This document shows, piece by piece, positions 1 through 8,778 of a DNA stretch of 64,000 nucleotides. Both the position numbers and the translations under genes were made by a program. The stretch comes from JBLMXQ01 sp050257855. Its GTDB lineage: Bacteria; Acidobacteriota; Vicinamibacteria; Vicinamibacterales; CAVVIG01. Under the pieces are notes generated by a model. The model was not told the DNA's origin. It saw only the letters and a program-made list of their open reading frames with translations, and ran no database searches. The first letter of the stretch is position 1. The number at the start of each line of letters is the position of its first letter. The stretch spans positions 106,685 through 170,684 of the forward strand of contig JBLMXQ010000133.1 of assembly GCA_050257855.1 (NCBI GenBank). The letters are read 5' to 3'.

Positions 1-366
1 GTCCTCGCCGAGCTCGGCCTGTCGGATCTCGCCGACCGCCGGCCGGGTGAGCTGTCCGGCGGGCAGCAGCAGCGCGTGGCGGTGGCCCGCGCCGTCGCCG
101 CGCGCCCTGCGCTCGTCCTGGCCGACGAGCCGACGGCGAATCTCGACGGCGAGAACGCAGAGACGCTCATGCACCTGATGCGCGATCTGCGCGACCGCCA
201 CGGGATGACGTTCGTGTTCTCCACCCACGACCCGCGCGTCGTCACCCACGCCGTCCGTGTCGTCACGCTCGTGGACGGGCGCGTCGTGCGCGACGAGCTG
301 AAGCCAGGCGAGCCGCCGCACGAGATCCTGCCGGGCATCGGCCGCGGCGCCGCAGCGGAGGCGTGA
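1..366 (+). CDS. ABC transporter ATP-binding protein (3' part, LolD/MacB-like)
   Basis: The gene enters from outside the window and is open in frame from base 1; 121 residues are visible. They contain the ABC signature LSGGQQQR (residues 18-25), Walker B with the catalytic Glu in LVLADEP (38-44), the D-loop in ANLDG and the H-loop His in STHD (residue 76). The pattern LSGGQQQRVAVARA with a short C-terminal tail is typical of LolD/MacB/FtsE-type ATPases that power lipoprotein release or substrate extrusion rather than importers. The next gene starts one base after its TGA and looks like an outer-membrane barrel, so both may serve one envelope system. The Walker A part and any permease lie upstream and cannot be seen. 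Confidence 0.9.
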   Translation, partial: VLAELGLSDLADRRPGELSGGQQQRVAVARAVAARPALVLADEPTANLDGENAETLMHLMRDLRDRHGMTFVFSTHDPRVVTHAVRVVTLVDGRVVRDELKPGEPPHEILPGIGRGAAAEA

Positions 367-367
367 C

Positions 368-1591
368 GTGCGCCCGCGCGCCGCCGCCGCGGTGCTGGCG
401 ACGGCGCTCGCCGCCGCGCCGGCGGCGAAGGCCCAGGAGTCGGGCGCCGGGCCGGCGCTGACGCTGCGCACGTCGTTGAAGGGCAGCATCCTGCTGACGC
501 GCGCTCCCGACGATCCCGAGCTGTTTCCCCAGCGCGATTCCGCGACGACGTTGTGGCGGATCCGCTTCGAGCCGTCGATCCGCCCCACGCCGAGCCTGAC
601 CGTGACGATCGCCTACGAACAGCGGCTGCGGTTCGCGTCGGCGCCGGCCGGCTTTCAGAGCGCCGCCGCGCTGCCATCCGAGGCTCCCGCGCCGTACCGA
701 ATCCGTCAGCTCGACTGGACGCTGTCCGACGGCGCACGCTCGTCGTGGCGACACGAGGTCGACCGGGCGCTGGTCGCCTGGCGCCTGCCCAAGGCGGAGA
801 TCACGGCAGGTCGCCAGGCCATCGGCTGGGGTCGGGGCGTGATGTTCGGCGCCGTCGACCTGTTCGCGCCGTTCTCGCCGGTCGAGGCCGACCGTGAATG
901 GCGCCGCGGCGTGGACGCCGTGCGCGCCGACGTCAGGCTCGCCGCTCGCGTCTCGCTCGACACGGTCGGTGCGTTCGGGCGGACGATCGACACCTCGGTC
1001 TTTGCGGCGCGCCTGCGAGGATACGCCGGGCGCGCGGACGTCGAGGTGGTCGGCGGCCGCCGCGCCCGCGACGACTTCGGCGGGCTGACGGCGTCGGCCG
1101 CAGTGGGCGACACCGAGCTTCACGGCGAGACGGCGGTGTTTCGCACGCCCGAGAGGGGCACGGTCGTCAAGGCCGTCGCCGGCGGGTCCTATCGTCTGCC
1201 GATCGGCACCGGGGTGCTCGTATTCGGTGAATATCAGTACTCGGGATTCGGCGCGACCAGCGCCGCGGCCATCCTGCCGCTGCTGGCCGATCCCGCATTT
1301 CAGGAGCGCTACCTGCGCGGCGACACGCAGACGCTCGGGCGCCACGCCGTCGGGGTGCTGCTGACCAGCGAGTGGTCTCCGTCACTCTCGCTCGGCGGCC
1401 AGTGGCTGCACAATCCGGTCGACGGCTCCGGCATCGTGGTCCCGTCGGCCACCTTCGTGCTGGGGGATCGACTTTCGATCCTGGCGAACGTGTACCTGGC
1501 GTACGGACGGCGTCCCGAGGGATGGCAACTCGCCACGGAGTACGGCGCGGGCGGGATGTCGGGTTTCCTGCAGGTCCGGTTCTATAACTAA
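368..1591 (+). CDS. Exported outer-membrane beta-barrel protein, function unknown
   Basis: A 407-residue protein with a GTG start one base behind the ABC ATPase stop. The N-terminus (about residues 1-23, Ala-rich hydrophobic core ending KAQES) reads as a Sec signal peptide. The rest is alternating hydrophobic/polar strands with Gly-rich turns, a GRQAIGWGRG motif like that of DUF1302-type porins, and a final strand GFLQVRFYN with aromatic residues near the C-terminus, as in BAM-inserted barrels. The tight spacing suggests co-transcription with the ATPase, perhaps as the outer-membrane partner of the exporter. I do not recognise a specific family; a DUF1302-like or porin-like role is inference. 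Confidence 0.75.
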   Translation: MRPRAAAAVLATALAAAPAAKAQESGAGPALTLRTSLKGSILLTRAPDDPELFPQRDSATTLWRIRFEPSIRPTPSLTVTIAYEQRLRFASAPAGFQSAAALPSEAPAPYRIRQLDWTLSDGARSSWRHEVDRALVAWRLPKAEITAGRQAIGWGRGVMFGAVDLFAPFSPVEADREWRRGVDAVRADVRLAARVSLDTVGAFGRTIDTSVFAARLRGYAGRADVEVVGGRRARDDFGGLTASAAVGDTELHGETAVFRTPERGTVVKAVAGGSYRLPIGTGVLVFGEYQYSGFGATSAAAILPLLADPAFQERYLRGDTQTLGRHAVGVLLTSEWSPSLSLGGQWLHNPVDGSGIVVPSATFVLGDRLSILANVYLAYGRRPEGWQLATEYGAGGMSGFLQVRFYN

Positions 1592-1600
1592 GATACGGGG

Positions 1601-2743
1601 GTGATTGCTTCCCGCCGGGTGCGGCTCCTCGAGTTCGCCGTCGACCACTCCCTCGTCCTGCCCGTCGGCGCCATCGTCGCTCTCGTGTGGGCGAACACGA
1701 GGCCCGAGACGTACCAGCGGTTTTCGCACGCGCTGCTCTTCGCGGTCAACGACGTCGCGATGGTCTTCTTCTTCGCGCTCGCCACCAAGGAAGTCGTCGA
1801 GGCAACGGCGCCCGGCGGCGCCCTGCACACGTGGCGCCGCGCGGCGCTGCCCGTGGTCGCCGCCACCGGCGGCATGATCGGCCCGGCGCTCATCTATCTG
1901 CTGGCGGTGCATTTCTGGGGCCGGCCGGTGCTGACGCGCGGGTGGGCGATTCCCTGCGCGACCGACATCGCGTTCAGCTATCTCGTGGCGCGCGGCATCT
2001 TCAGGCGCCACCCGGCTATTCCGTTCCTCCTCCTCCTCGCCATCGCAGACGATGCGCTCGGACTGATCATCCTGGCGGTGTTCTACCCGATCGGCGAGCT
2101 CCACCTGTTCCAGGCCTCCCTGCTGATGGCAGCCGCCCTGTCCGTCTCGTACGTCATCCGGCAGCGGAAGGCGAGGAGCTTCTGGCCGTACATCGTCGCG
2201 GGCGGCAGCTTTTCCTGGGCGGCGCTGTACGTCGGCGGCCTCCATCCGGCGCTCGCGCTCGTGCCGATCGTCCCGTTCCTGCCGCACGCCGCGCGCGATC
2301 CCGGGCTGTTCATCGAGGCGCCGCCGACCGCGCACGACACCCTGAGCGAGTTCGAGCGCTCGTGGAAGTACCCGGTCCAGGTCGTCCTGTTCTTCTTCGG
2401 GCTCGTGAACGCCGGCGTGCCCCTTCAGCAGGTCGGCGTCGGGACATGGGCCGTGCTGATCGCGATACTGGCGGGCAAGCCGATCGGCATCATCGCGTCG
2501 GTCGTCGCCGCGGTTCTGGCCGGCCTTCGTCTGCCGGCCAGGCTGAGCTGGGCGGACCTCGTCGTCGTCGGCTTTGCCGCTGCGATCGGGTTCACCGTCG
2601 CGCTGTTCTTCGCGACGGCCGCGTTTCCCGTCGGGCCGCTGCTCGACGAGACGAAGATGGGGGCGCTCCTGAGCGTCGGCGGATCGATTGTGGCGTTTGC
2701 CGCGGCGGCGCTGCTGCGGGTCGGGCGCTTCGAGAGGAGCTGA
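1601..2743 (+). CDS. nhaA: Na+/H+ antiporter NhaA
   Basis: A 380-residue polytopic inner-membrane protein of the NhaA family, which exchanges cytoplasmic Na+ or Li+ for protons in pH and sodium homeostasis. Diagnostic segments: TDIAFS (residues 121-126; Asp122 matches E. coli Asp133), the ion-binding pair Asp150-Asp151 in IADDALGL (E. coli Asp163/164), FFGLVNAGV, and GKPIGI in the unwound-helix region. Length is normal for the family (about 380-400). The start is GTG at 1601; a TATAAC hexamer at 1583-1588 sits just ahead and overlaps the end of the previous gene, so it could be transcribed on its own. It converges on the FtsB-like gene with only 12 bases between the stops. Confidence 0.93.
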   Translation: MIASRRVRLLEFAVDHSLVLPVGAIVALVWANTRPETYQRFSHALLFAVNDVAMVFFFALATKEVVEATAPGGALHTWRRAALPVVAATGGMIGPALIYLLAVHFWGRPVLTRGWAIPCATDIAFSYLVARGIFRRHPAIPFLLLLAIADDALGLIILAVFYPIGELHLFQASLLMAAALSVSYVIRQRKARSFWPYIVAGGSFSWAALYVGGLHPALALVPIVPFLPHAARDPGLFIEAPPTAHDTLSEFERSWKYPVQVVLFFFGLVNAGVPLQQVGVGTWAVLIAILAGKPIGIIASVVAAVLAGLRLPARLSWADLVVVGFAAAIGFTVALFFATAAFPVGPLLDETKMGALLSVGGSIVAFAAAALLRVGRFERS

Positions 2744-2755
2744 GGCGGTCCGGGA

Positions 2756-3136
2756 TTACTGCTTGCCGGGCGGCGGGACGTCCTTGACGATGAAGACCTT
2801 CTCGCCCGGCCGGATCAGGCCGAGCTCGCGGCGCGCGAGCTCCTCGATGGCGTTGGGATCGTCGCGCAGGCGGCGGGCCCGGTCGCGGAGGCGCGCGTTC
2901 TCCGCGCGCTCCTGTGCGATGCTGGCCGCCAGCCGGTCGTATTCTTCGCGCGCGCGCAGGGTCGCCAGGAGGCCGCGGTCGCCGACGAGCGTGTTGACGA
3001 CGATGAGCGCGGAAACGAAAAGCAGCGCCCACCGTATGGCCCGGCGGAATCCGCTCGCCTCGCCGTTCGCCGTGCGGCGTGTCGACGTCTCGGTTTCGAT
3101 CGCGCGCTTCGCCACTGACGAAGAACAGTACAACAA
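2756..3136 (-). CDS. FtsB/DivIC-type septum formation initiator
   Basis: A 126-residue bitopic membrane protein. A basic cytoplasmic N-terminus is followed by one transmembrane helix (about residues 33-52, AIRWALLFVSALIVVNTL), a charged coiled coil (about 60-95) and the family hallmark ARRELGLIRPGEKVFIV near the C-terminus. FtsB/DivIC proteins form a complex with FtsL and FtsQ that activates septal peptidoglycan synthesis. In many bacteria the gene lies next to enolase; here it is isolated between convergent nhaA and divergent cutA. The N-terminal extension before the helix is longer than in E. coli FtsB, so the true start could be further in. Confidence 0.85.
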   Translation of the reverse strand: MLYCSSSVAKRAIETETSTRRTANGEASGFRRAIRWALLFVSALIVVNTLVGDRGLLATLRAREEYDRLAASIAQERAENARLRDRARRLRDDPNAIEELARRELGLIRPGEKVFIVKDVPPPGKQ

Positions 3137-3231
3137 CGGCCCGCGAAGTACAAGTCCGAAACTGCGGCAGAGCTGCGGTGGATTCCGGAGTGCGGACGTC
3201 CGGCCGGGCGGCCGCAGCCGAAGGACGGAAC

Positions 3232-3573
3232 ATGCCAGATACCGATACCGATGTGGTGGTGGTTCTCACGACGCTGCCGGCCGGGGAGACCGGCGACGAG
3301 GCGGTGGCGTTCGCCCGCGCGCTCGTCGACGAGCGGCTGGCCGCATGCGTCAGCGCGTTCGCGCCGATGACGTCGGTCTACCGATGGAAGACCGCCGTCG
3401 AAACCGAGGCCGAACGACAGGTCGTCGTCAAGACGACCCGCTCGCAGCTCCCGCGTCTCGAAGCGCGCCTCCGCGCGCTGCACCCTTACGAGTTGCCCGA
3501 GCTGATCGTGCTGTCCGCCGCGGCCGGCAAGGCGTACGGGGACTGGGTGAGGGACGCCGTCTCGGATCGGTAG
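3232..3573 (+). CDS. cutA: Divalent-cation tolerance protein CutA
   Basis: A 113-residue CutA1 protein, a small cytoplasmic trimer with a ferredoxin-like fold linked to copper and other divalent-cation tolerance. Visible signatures are VVLTTLP, LVDERLAACVS, MTSVYRWKTAVE, VVVKTTRSQLPRLEARLRALHPYELPE and GDWVRDAV, covering the whole fold. The ATG at 3232 is chosen because AAGGACGG lies just upstream and the protein then starts where CutA proteins normally do; the frame is open to 3079 but that part has no CutA similarity. It diverges from the FtsB-like gene across 95 bases. Confidence 0.93.
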   Translation: MPDTDTDVVVVLTTLPAGETGDEAVAFARALVDERLAACVSAFAPMTSVYRWKTAVETEAERQVVVKTTRSQLPRLEARLRALHPYELPELIVLSAAAGKAYGDWVRDAVSDR

Positions 3574-3643
3574 GGGCGTCCAGAGATCCGGCCGCTCGGG
3601 AAGACGTGCGCGCGTACCCGAGCACTCTCGTCAGGTGCCGCTC

Positions 3644-4330
3644 TCAGCGAATCGATCCTTCTGACCCCCTGGGCTCCCGTGGGAGAACGGAGCGGCGGCG
3701 GCGAATTACGAACTCCACCGCCATCGGGAGCACCGAGACGATGACGATCCCGATGGTCACGAGCGAGAAGTTCTGCCGGACGACGGGCACGTTGCCGAAC
3801 AGGAACCCGCCGCCGAGGCACAGGGCCACCCAGCCGACGGCGCCCGCCATGTTGTAGACGCCGAACGCGGGCGGCGACATCCGCGCGGCCCCGGCGACGA
3901 AGGGTACGAAGGTCCGCACGATCGGCACGAACCGCCCCAGCACCACTGCCTTCCCGCCGTATTTCTCGAAGAACACGTGTGCCCGGTCGAGGTGCTCCTG
4001 GTTGAGGAGCCGGTGCGACAGCGCCGACCGATCGCGCGCGCTGAACACGCGCGGCCCGATTGCGCGGCCGATGCTGTAGTTGATGGTATTGCCGGCGAAG
4101 GCTGCGAGCGCGAGCAGGCCGAAGGCAATCGGCGCGCTCAGCGCGCCGGTCGCGCAGAGGGTCCCCGTGGCGAACAGGAGCGAGTCGCCCGGCAGGAACG
4201 GGGTGACGACGAACCCGGTCTCCGAGAACACGATCGCGAAGAGCAGGCCGTACACCCACGCGCCGTAGGCGTTGACGAACTCGAGCAGGTGTCGGTCCGA
4301 GTGCAGGAAGAAGTCGAGAACGGCCGCCAT
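3644..4330 (-). CDS. DedA family membrane protein
   Basis: A 228-residue inner-membrane protein of the DedA/VTT family (lipid scramblase-like proteins needed for membrane homeostasis). The family motifs are clear: TPFLPGDSLLFATG, GNTINYSIGRAIG, FFEKYGGKAVVLGRFVPIVRTFVPFVAGAARM and several hydrophobic helices. The tail is basic, ending SEGSIR. Its ATG shares bases with the TGA of the upstream PLP enzyme gene (TGATG at 4328-4332), so the two are translationally coupled, although no functional link between a cystathionine synthase and DedA is known to me. Confidence 0.92.
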   Translation of the reverse strand: MAAVLDFFLHSDRHLLEFVNAYGAWVYGLLFAIVFSETGFVVTPFLPGDSLLFATGTLCATGALSAPIAFGLLALAAFAGNTINYSIGRAIGPRVFSARDRSALSHRLLNQEHLDRAHVFFEKYGGKAVVLGRFVPIVRTFVPFVAGAARMSPPAFGVYNMAGAVGWVALCLGGGFLFGNVPVVRQNFSLVTIGIVIVSVLPMAVEFVIRRRRSVLPREPRGSEGSIR

Positions 4331-5505
4331 CAGACGTGTTCGAGCGCCTGGGTCAGGTCTTCCTGCAGGTCCTCGACATCCTCGATGCCGGCGGAGATGC
4401 GGACCAGGCCGTCCGTGATGCCGAGCGCCGCCCGGCGTTCGGGCGGCACCGACGCGTGCGTCATCGACGCCGGGTGGCAGATGAGCGTCTCGACGCCGCC
4501 GAGGCTCTCGGCGAGCGCGTGCAGCCGCACGTGGTTCAGCAGCTGCCGGGCGGCCTCGAGCGACCCGAGCTCGAACGAAAGCATGCCGCCGAACCCGCGC
4601 ATCTGGCGCTTCGCCAGCTCGTGCTGCGGGTGCGTCGCGAGCCCGGGATAGTACACCTTCTGCACCTTGGGATGCTTTGCCAGGAACTCGGCGAGCGCCA
4701 GGCCGTTCGCGTTGTGCTGCCGCATCCGCAGCGGCAGCGTCTTCGTGCCGCGCAGCACGAGCCAGGAGTCCCACGGGCTCAGAATCGCGCCTTCGGCGTT
4801 CTGCACGAACTTCAGCCAGGCGATGTCGTCTTCCCGCGTCGCGATGACGACGCCGCCGACGCTGTCGCTGTGGCCGTTGAGATACTTCGTGGTGCTGTGC
4901 GTGACGAGATCCGCGCCGAGCTCGATCGGCCGCTGAATGTAGGGGCTGGCGAACGTGTTGTCGACCACGAGCCGGATGTCGCGGCGGTGCGCGAGCTCGG
5001 CGGCCGCCCTCAGGTCCGTCAGCTTGAACATCGGGTTGGTCGGCGTCTCGACGAACAGCATGCGCGTCGCCGGCGTGACGGCCCGCTCCACGGCGGCGAG
5101 GTCGGACGTGTCGACGTAGGAGAACGCCAGCTGGTAGCGCGTCAGCACCTTGTCGAACAGCCGGAACGTGCCGCCGTACGTATTGTCCGAGACGATGACG
5201 TGATCGCCAGACCGGAGCATCGTGGCGATGGCCCCGATGGCCGCCATGCCCGACGCGAAGGCGAACGCGGCCCGGCCCGATTCGATGGCCGCCAGGTTGC
5301 CCTCGAGCGCCTGTCGCGTCGGATTCTGCGTCCGCCCGTACTCGAAGCCCTTGTGCCTGCCGAGCTCCTCCTGCACGTACGTCGACGTCGCGTAGATAGG
5401 CGTGATGATGGCGCCGGTCGACGGGTCGGGCTCCTGCCCGGCATGCAGACACAGCGTACTGAACCGCACCTTGGTCGTCAGCTTCACGATCCCGATACGA
5501 TACAT
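4330..5505 (-). CDS. metB: Cystathionine gamma-synthase/lyase-type PLP enzyme
   Basis: A 391-residue enzyme of the Cys/Met metabolism PLP family, making cystathionine from an activated homoserine and cysteine in methionine synthesis, or running the reverse lyase reaction. Visible: FSTLCLHAGQEPDPSTGAI at the N-terminus, YGRTQNPTR (58-64), SGMAAI (85-90), VVDNTFASPY, and the Schiff-base Lys207 in HSTTKYLNGHSD. Length is normal. Sequence alone does not separate gamma-synthase from gamma-lyase or O-acetylhomoserine sulfhydrylase, so the symbol is tentative. The start could also be the GTG at 5487, giving the more typical MKLTTKVRFST beginning. Only 26 bases separate it from the divergent phosphatase gene. 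Confidence 0.88.
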   Translation of the reverse strand: MYRIGIVKLTTKVRFSTLCLHAGQEPDPSTGAIITPIYATSTYVQEELGRHKGFEYGRTQNPTRQALEGNLAAIESGRAAFAFASGMAAIGAIATMLRSGDHVIVSDNTYGGTFRLFDKVLTRYQLAFSYVDTSDLAAVERAVTPATRMLFVETPTNPMFKLTDLRAAAELAHRRDIRLVVDNTFASPYIQRPIELGADLVTHSTTKYLNGHSDSVGGVVIATREDDIAWLKFVQNAEGAILSPWDSWLVLRGTKTLPLRMRQHNANGLALAEFLAKHPKVQKVYYPGLATHPQHELAKRQMRGFGGMLSFELGSLEAARQLLNHVRLHALAESLGGVETLICHPASMTHASVPPERRAALGITDGLVRISAGIEDVEDLQEDLTQALEHV

Positions 5506-5531
5506 CTGTTAATATCGCAAAGTCCACGCTC

Positions 5532-7835
5532 ATGGCTCTGTCCCGCACCTCCGGATCACGATCGCGCGGGTCGATGCCCCCGCCGGTGGATCGACCTGAC
5601 GGCGTGCGCTACGCGCTGCTGCGCACGCTGCCCGGGCGCGCCATCGTCGTCGGCGTCGTGGTGCGGATTGCCGTCTGGCTCGTCGGTCTCGCCGCCGGCG
5701 CCGTGCCGTCGTTTCTGCGCGTCGTTGACACGGTGGCGGGGCTCGCGATCATCGCGGGCGCCGCGTATTTCCTTTTCCGGCTCGCCGTGCTCGCCAAGCG
5801 GCGGCTGCTGTGGCGCGTCCGCCGCAAGCTGATTCTCTCCTACATCTTCATCGGCTTCATCCCGGCGATCCTCATCGTCGCGTTCTTCCTGCTGTCCGGA
5901 CTGCTCCTCTTCTACAACTTCAGCTCGTACCTCGTGCAGACGCGGCTCCGGTCGCTGTCGGATCAGGCGAGGTTCTTCGCCGAGAGCACCGCGCTCGAGA
6001 TCCAGCGGGGCGGGGGGCGCGACGCGGCGGCCGTGATTGCGCGCAAGCAGTCGAATGCGGCGGCCGAGTACCCCGGCGTGTCGATCGCCGTCGTCCCGGC
6101 CAGGCGCGACTGTCCCGCGACGGCGGCCACCGCCGGCGTGCTGTCGCCCGCGAGCACGATCGCGGCCGGACCGTGGGCGCACGTGGACGCGCCCCGCGAG
6201 ATCCCCGGATGGATCGGCTGCGGCGGATGGTCCGGACTGCTCGCGTACACGCACTCGGCGGTTCCGGGCGCCAGCCAGCCGGATTCCCTCGTGATCGGCG
6301 GCGCCCGCGTGGCCATCGCCGGCGATCGCCAGACGGAGATGCTGGTCCGCGCCGTGGCGTTTCCCGACGCGGCGCATCCGGCCTATGCGGTGGTCGTCGA
6401 CCTGCTCGTGAGCTCGGAGCTGAAGCAGCAGTTGCGGAGCGAGACCGGCGTCCAGATGAAGGGCGTCAGCGCCGCGAGCACCGACCAGGACGTCAAGCCG
6501 CTCGAAGGCCGCGCGCCGGCGGAGCCGGCTGCCGCTCCGCCCTCCGCCAGAAGAGCCGGCCCGCCGTCGGTCAGCTTCCTCGAGTTCCGCGACTGGCAGA
6601 ACGGGAAGGCCGGCACGCTCGTGGTCTCGACCGAGCTCAGCATCGCCGACATCTACAACCGCATCTCGGCCGTTCCCGGGATGAACAACCGCAACTTCGG
6701 CGAGGCGCTGCTGTTCGCGCTGCTCGTCGTCGTCGGCGGCCTGTTCCTCATCATCGAGATCGTGGCGCTCATCGCGGGCCTGGCGCTCGCCAAGTCGATC
6801 ACGGGATCGGTGCACGAGCTGTTCACGGGCACCGAGCGTGTGCGCCAGGGGGACTTCACGCACAAGATTGCGGTCAAGGCGCAGGACCAGCTCGGCGAGC
6901 TGGCCGAGTCGTTCAACTCGATGACCGCCAGCATCGAGGACCTGCTGCGCCAGGCGGCCGAGAAGAAGCGGCTCGAGGAGGAGCTGCGGATCGCGCACGA
7001 GATCCAGATGTCGCTGCTGCCGCAGGGACGCCTCGAGATGGCCGGCCTCTCGGTCACCGCGCTGTGCGTGCCCGCGCGCGAGGTGGGCGGCGACTACTAC
7101 GACTTCCTGCCGCTCGGGGATCACCGCCTCGGCGTCCTGATCGCGGACGTCTCCGGCAAGGGGACGTCGGCGGCGCTCTACATGGCGGAGCTGAAGGGCC
7201 TCGTGCTGTCGCTCAGCCGCATTCACACCTCGCCTCGCGATCTGCTGGTCATGGCCAACCGGATCATCGCGGAGCACCTCGACGCCCGCAGCTTCATCAC
7301 GATGACCTACGCCGTCATCGATCTCGATGCGCGGACGATGACGTACGCGCGGGCGGGGCACACGCCGCTCATCTACGTGCCGGGGCCGGGCTGGGACGAC
7401 GTGCCGATCGACGGCGGGCTCGTGGAGGGCGGCTCGGACGGGAACGGGCCCGCGGATCGGCACGCGCGCATCCTCGCGCCGGACGGTCTCGTGCTCGGGC
7501 TCAAGATCGACAACGGCGAAATGTTCGAGCGGCTGCTCCAGGAGCAGACGATTCCGCTGCACGCGGGCGACCTGTGCCTCTTCTTCACCGACGGGATTAC
7601 CGAGGCGATGAACGACCGCGACGACTGCTTCGGCGAGACGCGGCTCGGCGCGATCGTCCAGGAACACGCACACCTGCCGGCGGACGAGCTGCGGGAGCGC
7701 GTCCTGCGGGAGATCGAGGCGTTCGTGGGCGATGCCCCCCAGCACGACGACATGACGATGATTCTGCTGAAGATCGAGGAGTTCGGCGCGCCGGCCGACC
7801 AGCGGTACGCCGAGGCCGGTCACCAGGTTGCCTGA
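5532..7835 (+). CDS. Membrane-bound SpoIIE/PP2C serine phosphatase with HAMP domain (RsbU-like)
   Basis: A 767-residue sensor phosphatase. Hydrophobic helices lie near residues 36-62, 67-87 and 99-129, then a probable periplasmic sensing region (about 130-390), a further transmembrane helix (about 393-422), a HAMP linker, a short coiled coil (AAEKKRLEEELRIAHEIQMSLLPQ) and a PP2C domain to about residue 750. The PP2C metal-binding motifs are present: VGGDYYDFL, LIADVSGKG, RAGHTPL, FFTDGITEA and QHDDMTM. Such enzymes dephosphorylate anti-sigma antagonists in partner-switching pathways; no STAS protein or anti-sigma kinase is nearby, so the target is unknown. Its last eight bases overlap the RNase III gene. 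Confidence 0.92.
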   Translation: MALSRTSGSRSRGSMPPPVDRPDGVRYALLRTLPGRAIVVGVVVRIAVWLVGLAAGAVPSFLRVVDTVAGLAIIAGAAYFLFRLAVLAKRRLLWRVRRKLILSYIFIGFIPAILIVAFFLLSGLLLFYNFSSYLVQTRLRSLSDQARFFAESTALEIQRGGGRDAAAVIARKQSNAAAEYPGVSIAVVPARRDCPATAATAGVLSPASTIAAGPWAHVDAPREIPGWIGCGGWSGLLAYTHSAVPGASQPDSLVIGGARVAIAGDRQTEMLVRAVAFPDAAHPAYAVVVDLLVSSELKQQLRSETGVQMKGVSAASTDQDVKPLEGRAPAEPAAAPPSARRAGPPSVSFLEFRDWQNGKAGTLVVSTELSIADIYNRISAVPGMNNRNFGEALLFALLVVVGGLFLIIEIVALIAGLALAKSITGSVHELFTGTERVRQGDFTHKIAVKAQDQLGELAESFNSMTASIEDLLRQAAEKKRLEEELRIAHEIQMSLLPQGRLEMAGLSVTALCVPAREVGGDYYDFLPLGDHRLGVLIADVSGKGTSAALYMAELKGLVLSLSRIHTSPRDLLVMANRIIAEHLDARSFITMTYAVIDLDARTMTYARAGHTPLIYVPGPGWDDVPIDGGLVEGGSDGNGPADRHARILAPDGLVLGLKIDNGEMFERLLQEQTIPLHAGDLCLFFTDGITEAMNDRDDCFGETRLGAIVQEHAHLPADELRERVLREIEAFVGDAPQHDDMTMILLKIEEFGAPADQRYAEAGHQVA

Positions 7836-8778
7836 TCTCGTCGTCATCTTCCGGACGCATTCAGACATCGAGGCGAGCATCGTCCGCGGCCTGCTCGAGA
7901 CGCACGGCGTCCCGTCCGTGCTTTCGTCGGACGTTCCGCACTCGGTGTTTCCGCTGACGGTCAGCTCGCTGGGCGAGGTGCGGCTCGCGGTCCACACGTC
8001 CGACGTCGACGAGGCGCGGCGGATCATCGAGAGCCACCGGACCAATCTCGACACCCGGAAGCTCGTGCGCCTGCGCGACGAGTTCGAGGCGCTGGAGCGC
8101 GCCATCGGCTACCGGTTCCGCGACCGCGGGCTCCTCGAGCATGCGATGACGCACACGTCGCGGGCCAACGAGGACGTGAGCGGCGGCGTCCTCGACAACG
8201 AGTCGCTCGAGTTCCTCGGCGACGCCGTGCTCGGCTTCGTGATCGCCGACATCATGTTCAGGGAGTTTCCCGACTTCGACGAAGGCCAGAAGTCGAAGAC
8301 GAAGGCGTCGCTCGTCTCGACGGCGACGCTGGCGCGCCAGGCCGAGCGGCTGAACCTCGGCGAGCACCTGCTCCTCGGGCGGGGCGAGGAGAAGACCGGC
8401 GGCCGCCGCAAGCAGGCGCTGCTCGCCGACGGCTACGAAGCGCTGATCGCGGCGCTCTATCTCGACGGCGGCATCGAGCAGGCGCGCGCGTTCGTCGTCC
8501 GGGAGTTCGGCGAGCAGATCGCCCGCGTCCGCCGCCTCGGTGTCTCGGTCGAGGACTACAAGTCGGCGCTGCAGGAGCATCTGCAGTCGCACAACGTTCC
8601 CCTGCCGGAGTACCGCCTCGCCGGCACCATCGGGCCGGATCACCGCAAGCTGTTCCAGGTGGAGGTGGTCGTCGGCGGCGAGGCCGTGGCGGCGGCCAGC
8701 GGGTCGAGCAAGAAGGAAGCGGAGCAGGAAGCCGCGCGGCTCGCGCTCGAGAAGCTTCGCCTCAGTCGATCTCGATGA
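7828..8778 (+). CDS. rnc: Ribonuclease III with an N-terminal DUF2007-like domain
   Basis: A 316-residue protein, roughly 80 residues longer than ordinary RNase III. Residues 1-70 (PDLVVIFRTHSDIEASIVRGLLETHGVPSVLSS, then VRLAVHTSDVDEARRII) match the small DUF2007 fold. Residues 84-240 are the RNase III catalytic domain, with NESLEFLGDAVLG (124-136) and DGYEALIAALYLDGG (201-215) carrying the metal-binding acidic residues. Residues 243-312 are a dsRNA-binding domain. The enzyme cleaves double-stranded RNA in rRNA and mRNA processing. The start is TTG at 7828, overlapping the phosphatase stop by eight bases; I see no internal start that would give RNase III alone, so the fusion looks real. Confidence 0.9.
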   Translation: MPDLVVIFRTHSDIEASIVRGLLETHGVPSVLSSDVPHSVFPLTVSSLGEVRLAVHTSDVDEARRIIESHRTNLDTRKLVRLRDEFEALERAIGYRFRDRGLLEHAMTHTSRANEDVSGGVLDNESLEFLGDAVLGFVIADIMFREFPDFDEGQKSKTKASLVSTATLARQAERLNLGEHLLLGRGEEKTGGRRKQALLADGYEALIAALYLDGGIEQARAFVVREFGEQIARVRRLGVSVEDYKSALQEHLQSHNVPLPEYRLAGTIGPDHRKLFQVEVVVGGEAVAAASGSSKKEAEQEAARLALEKLRLSRSR

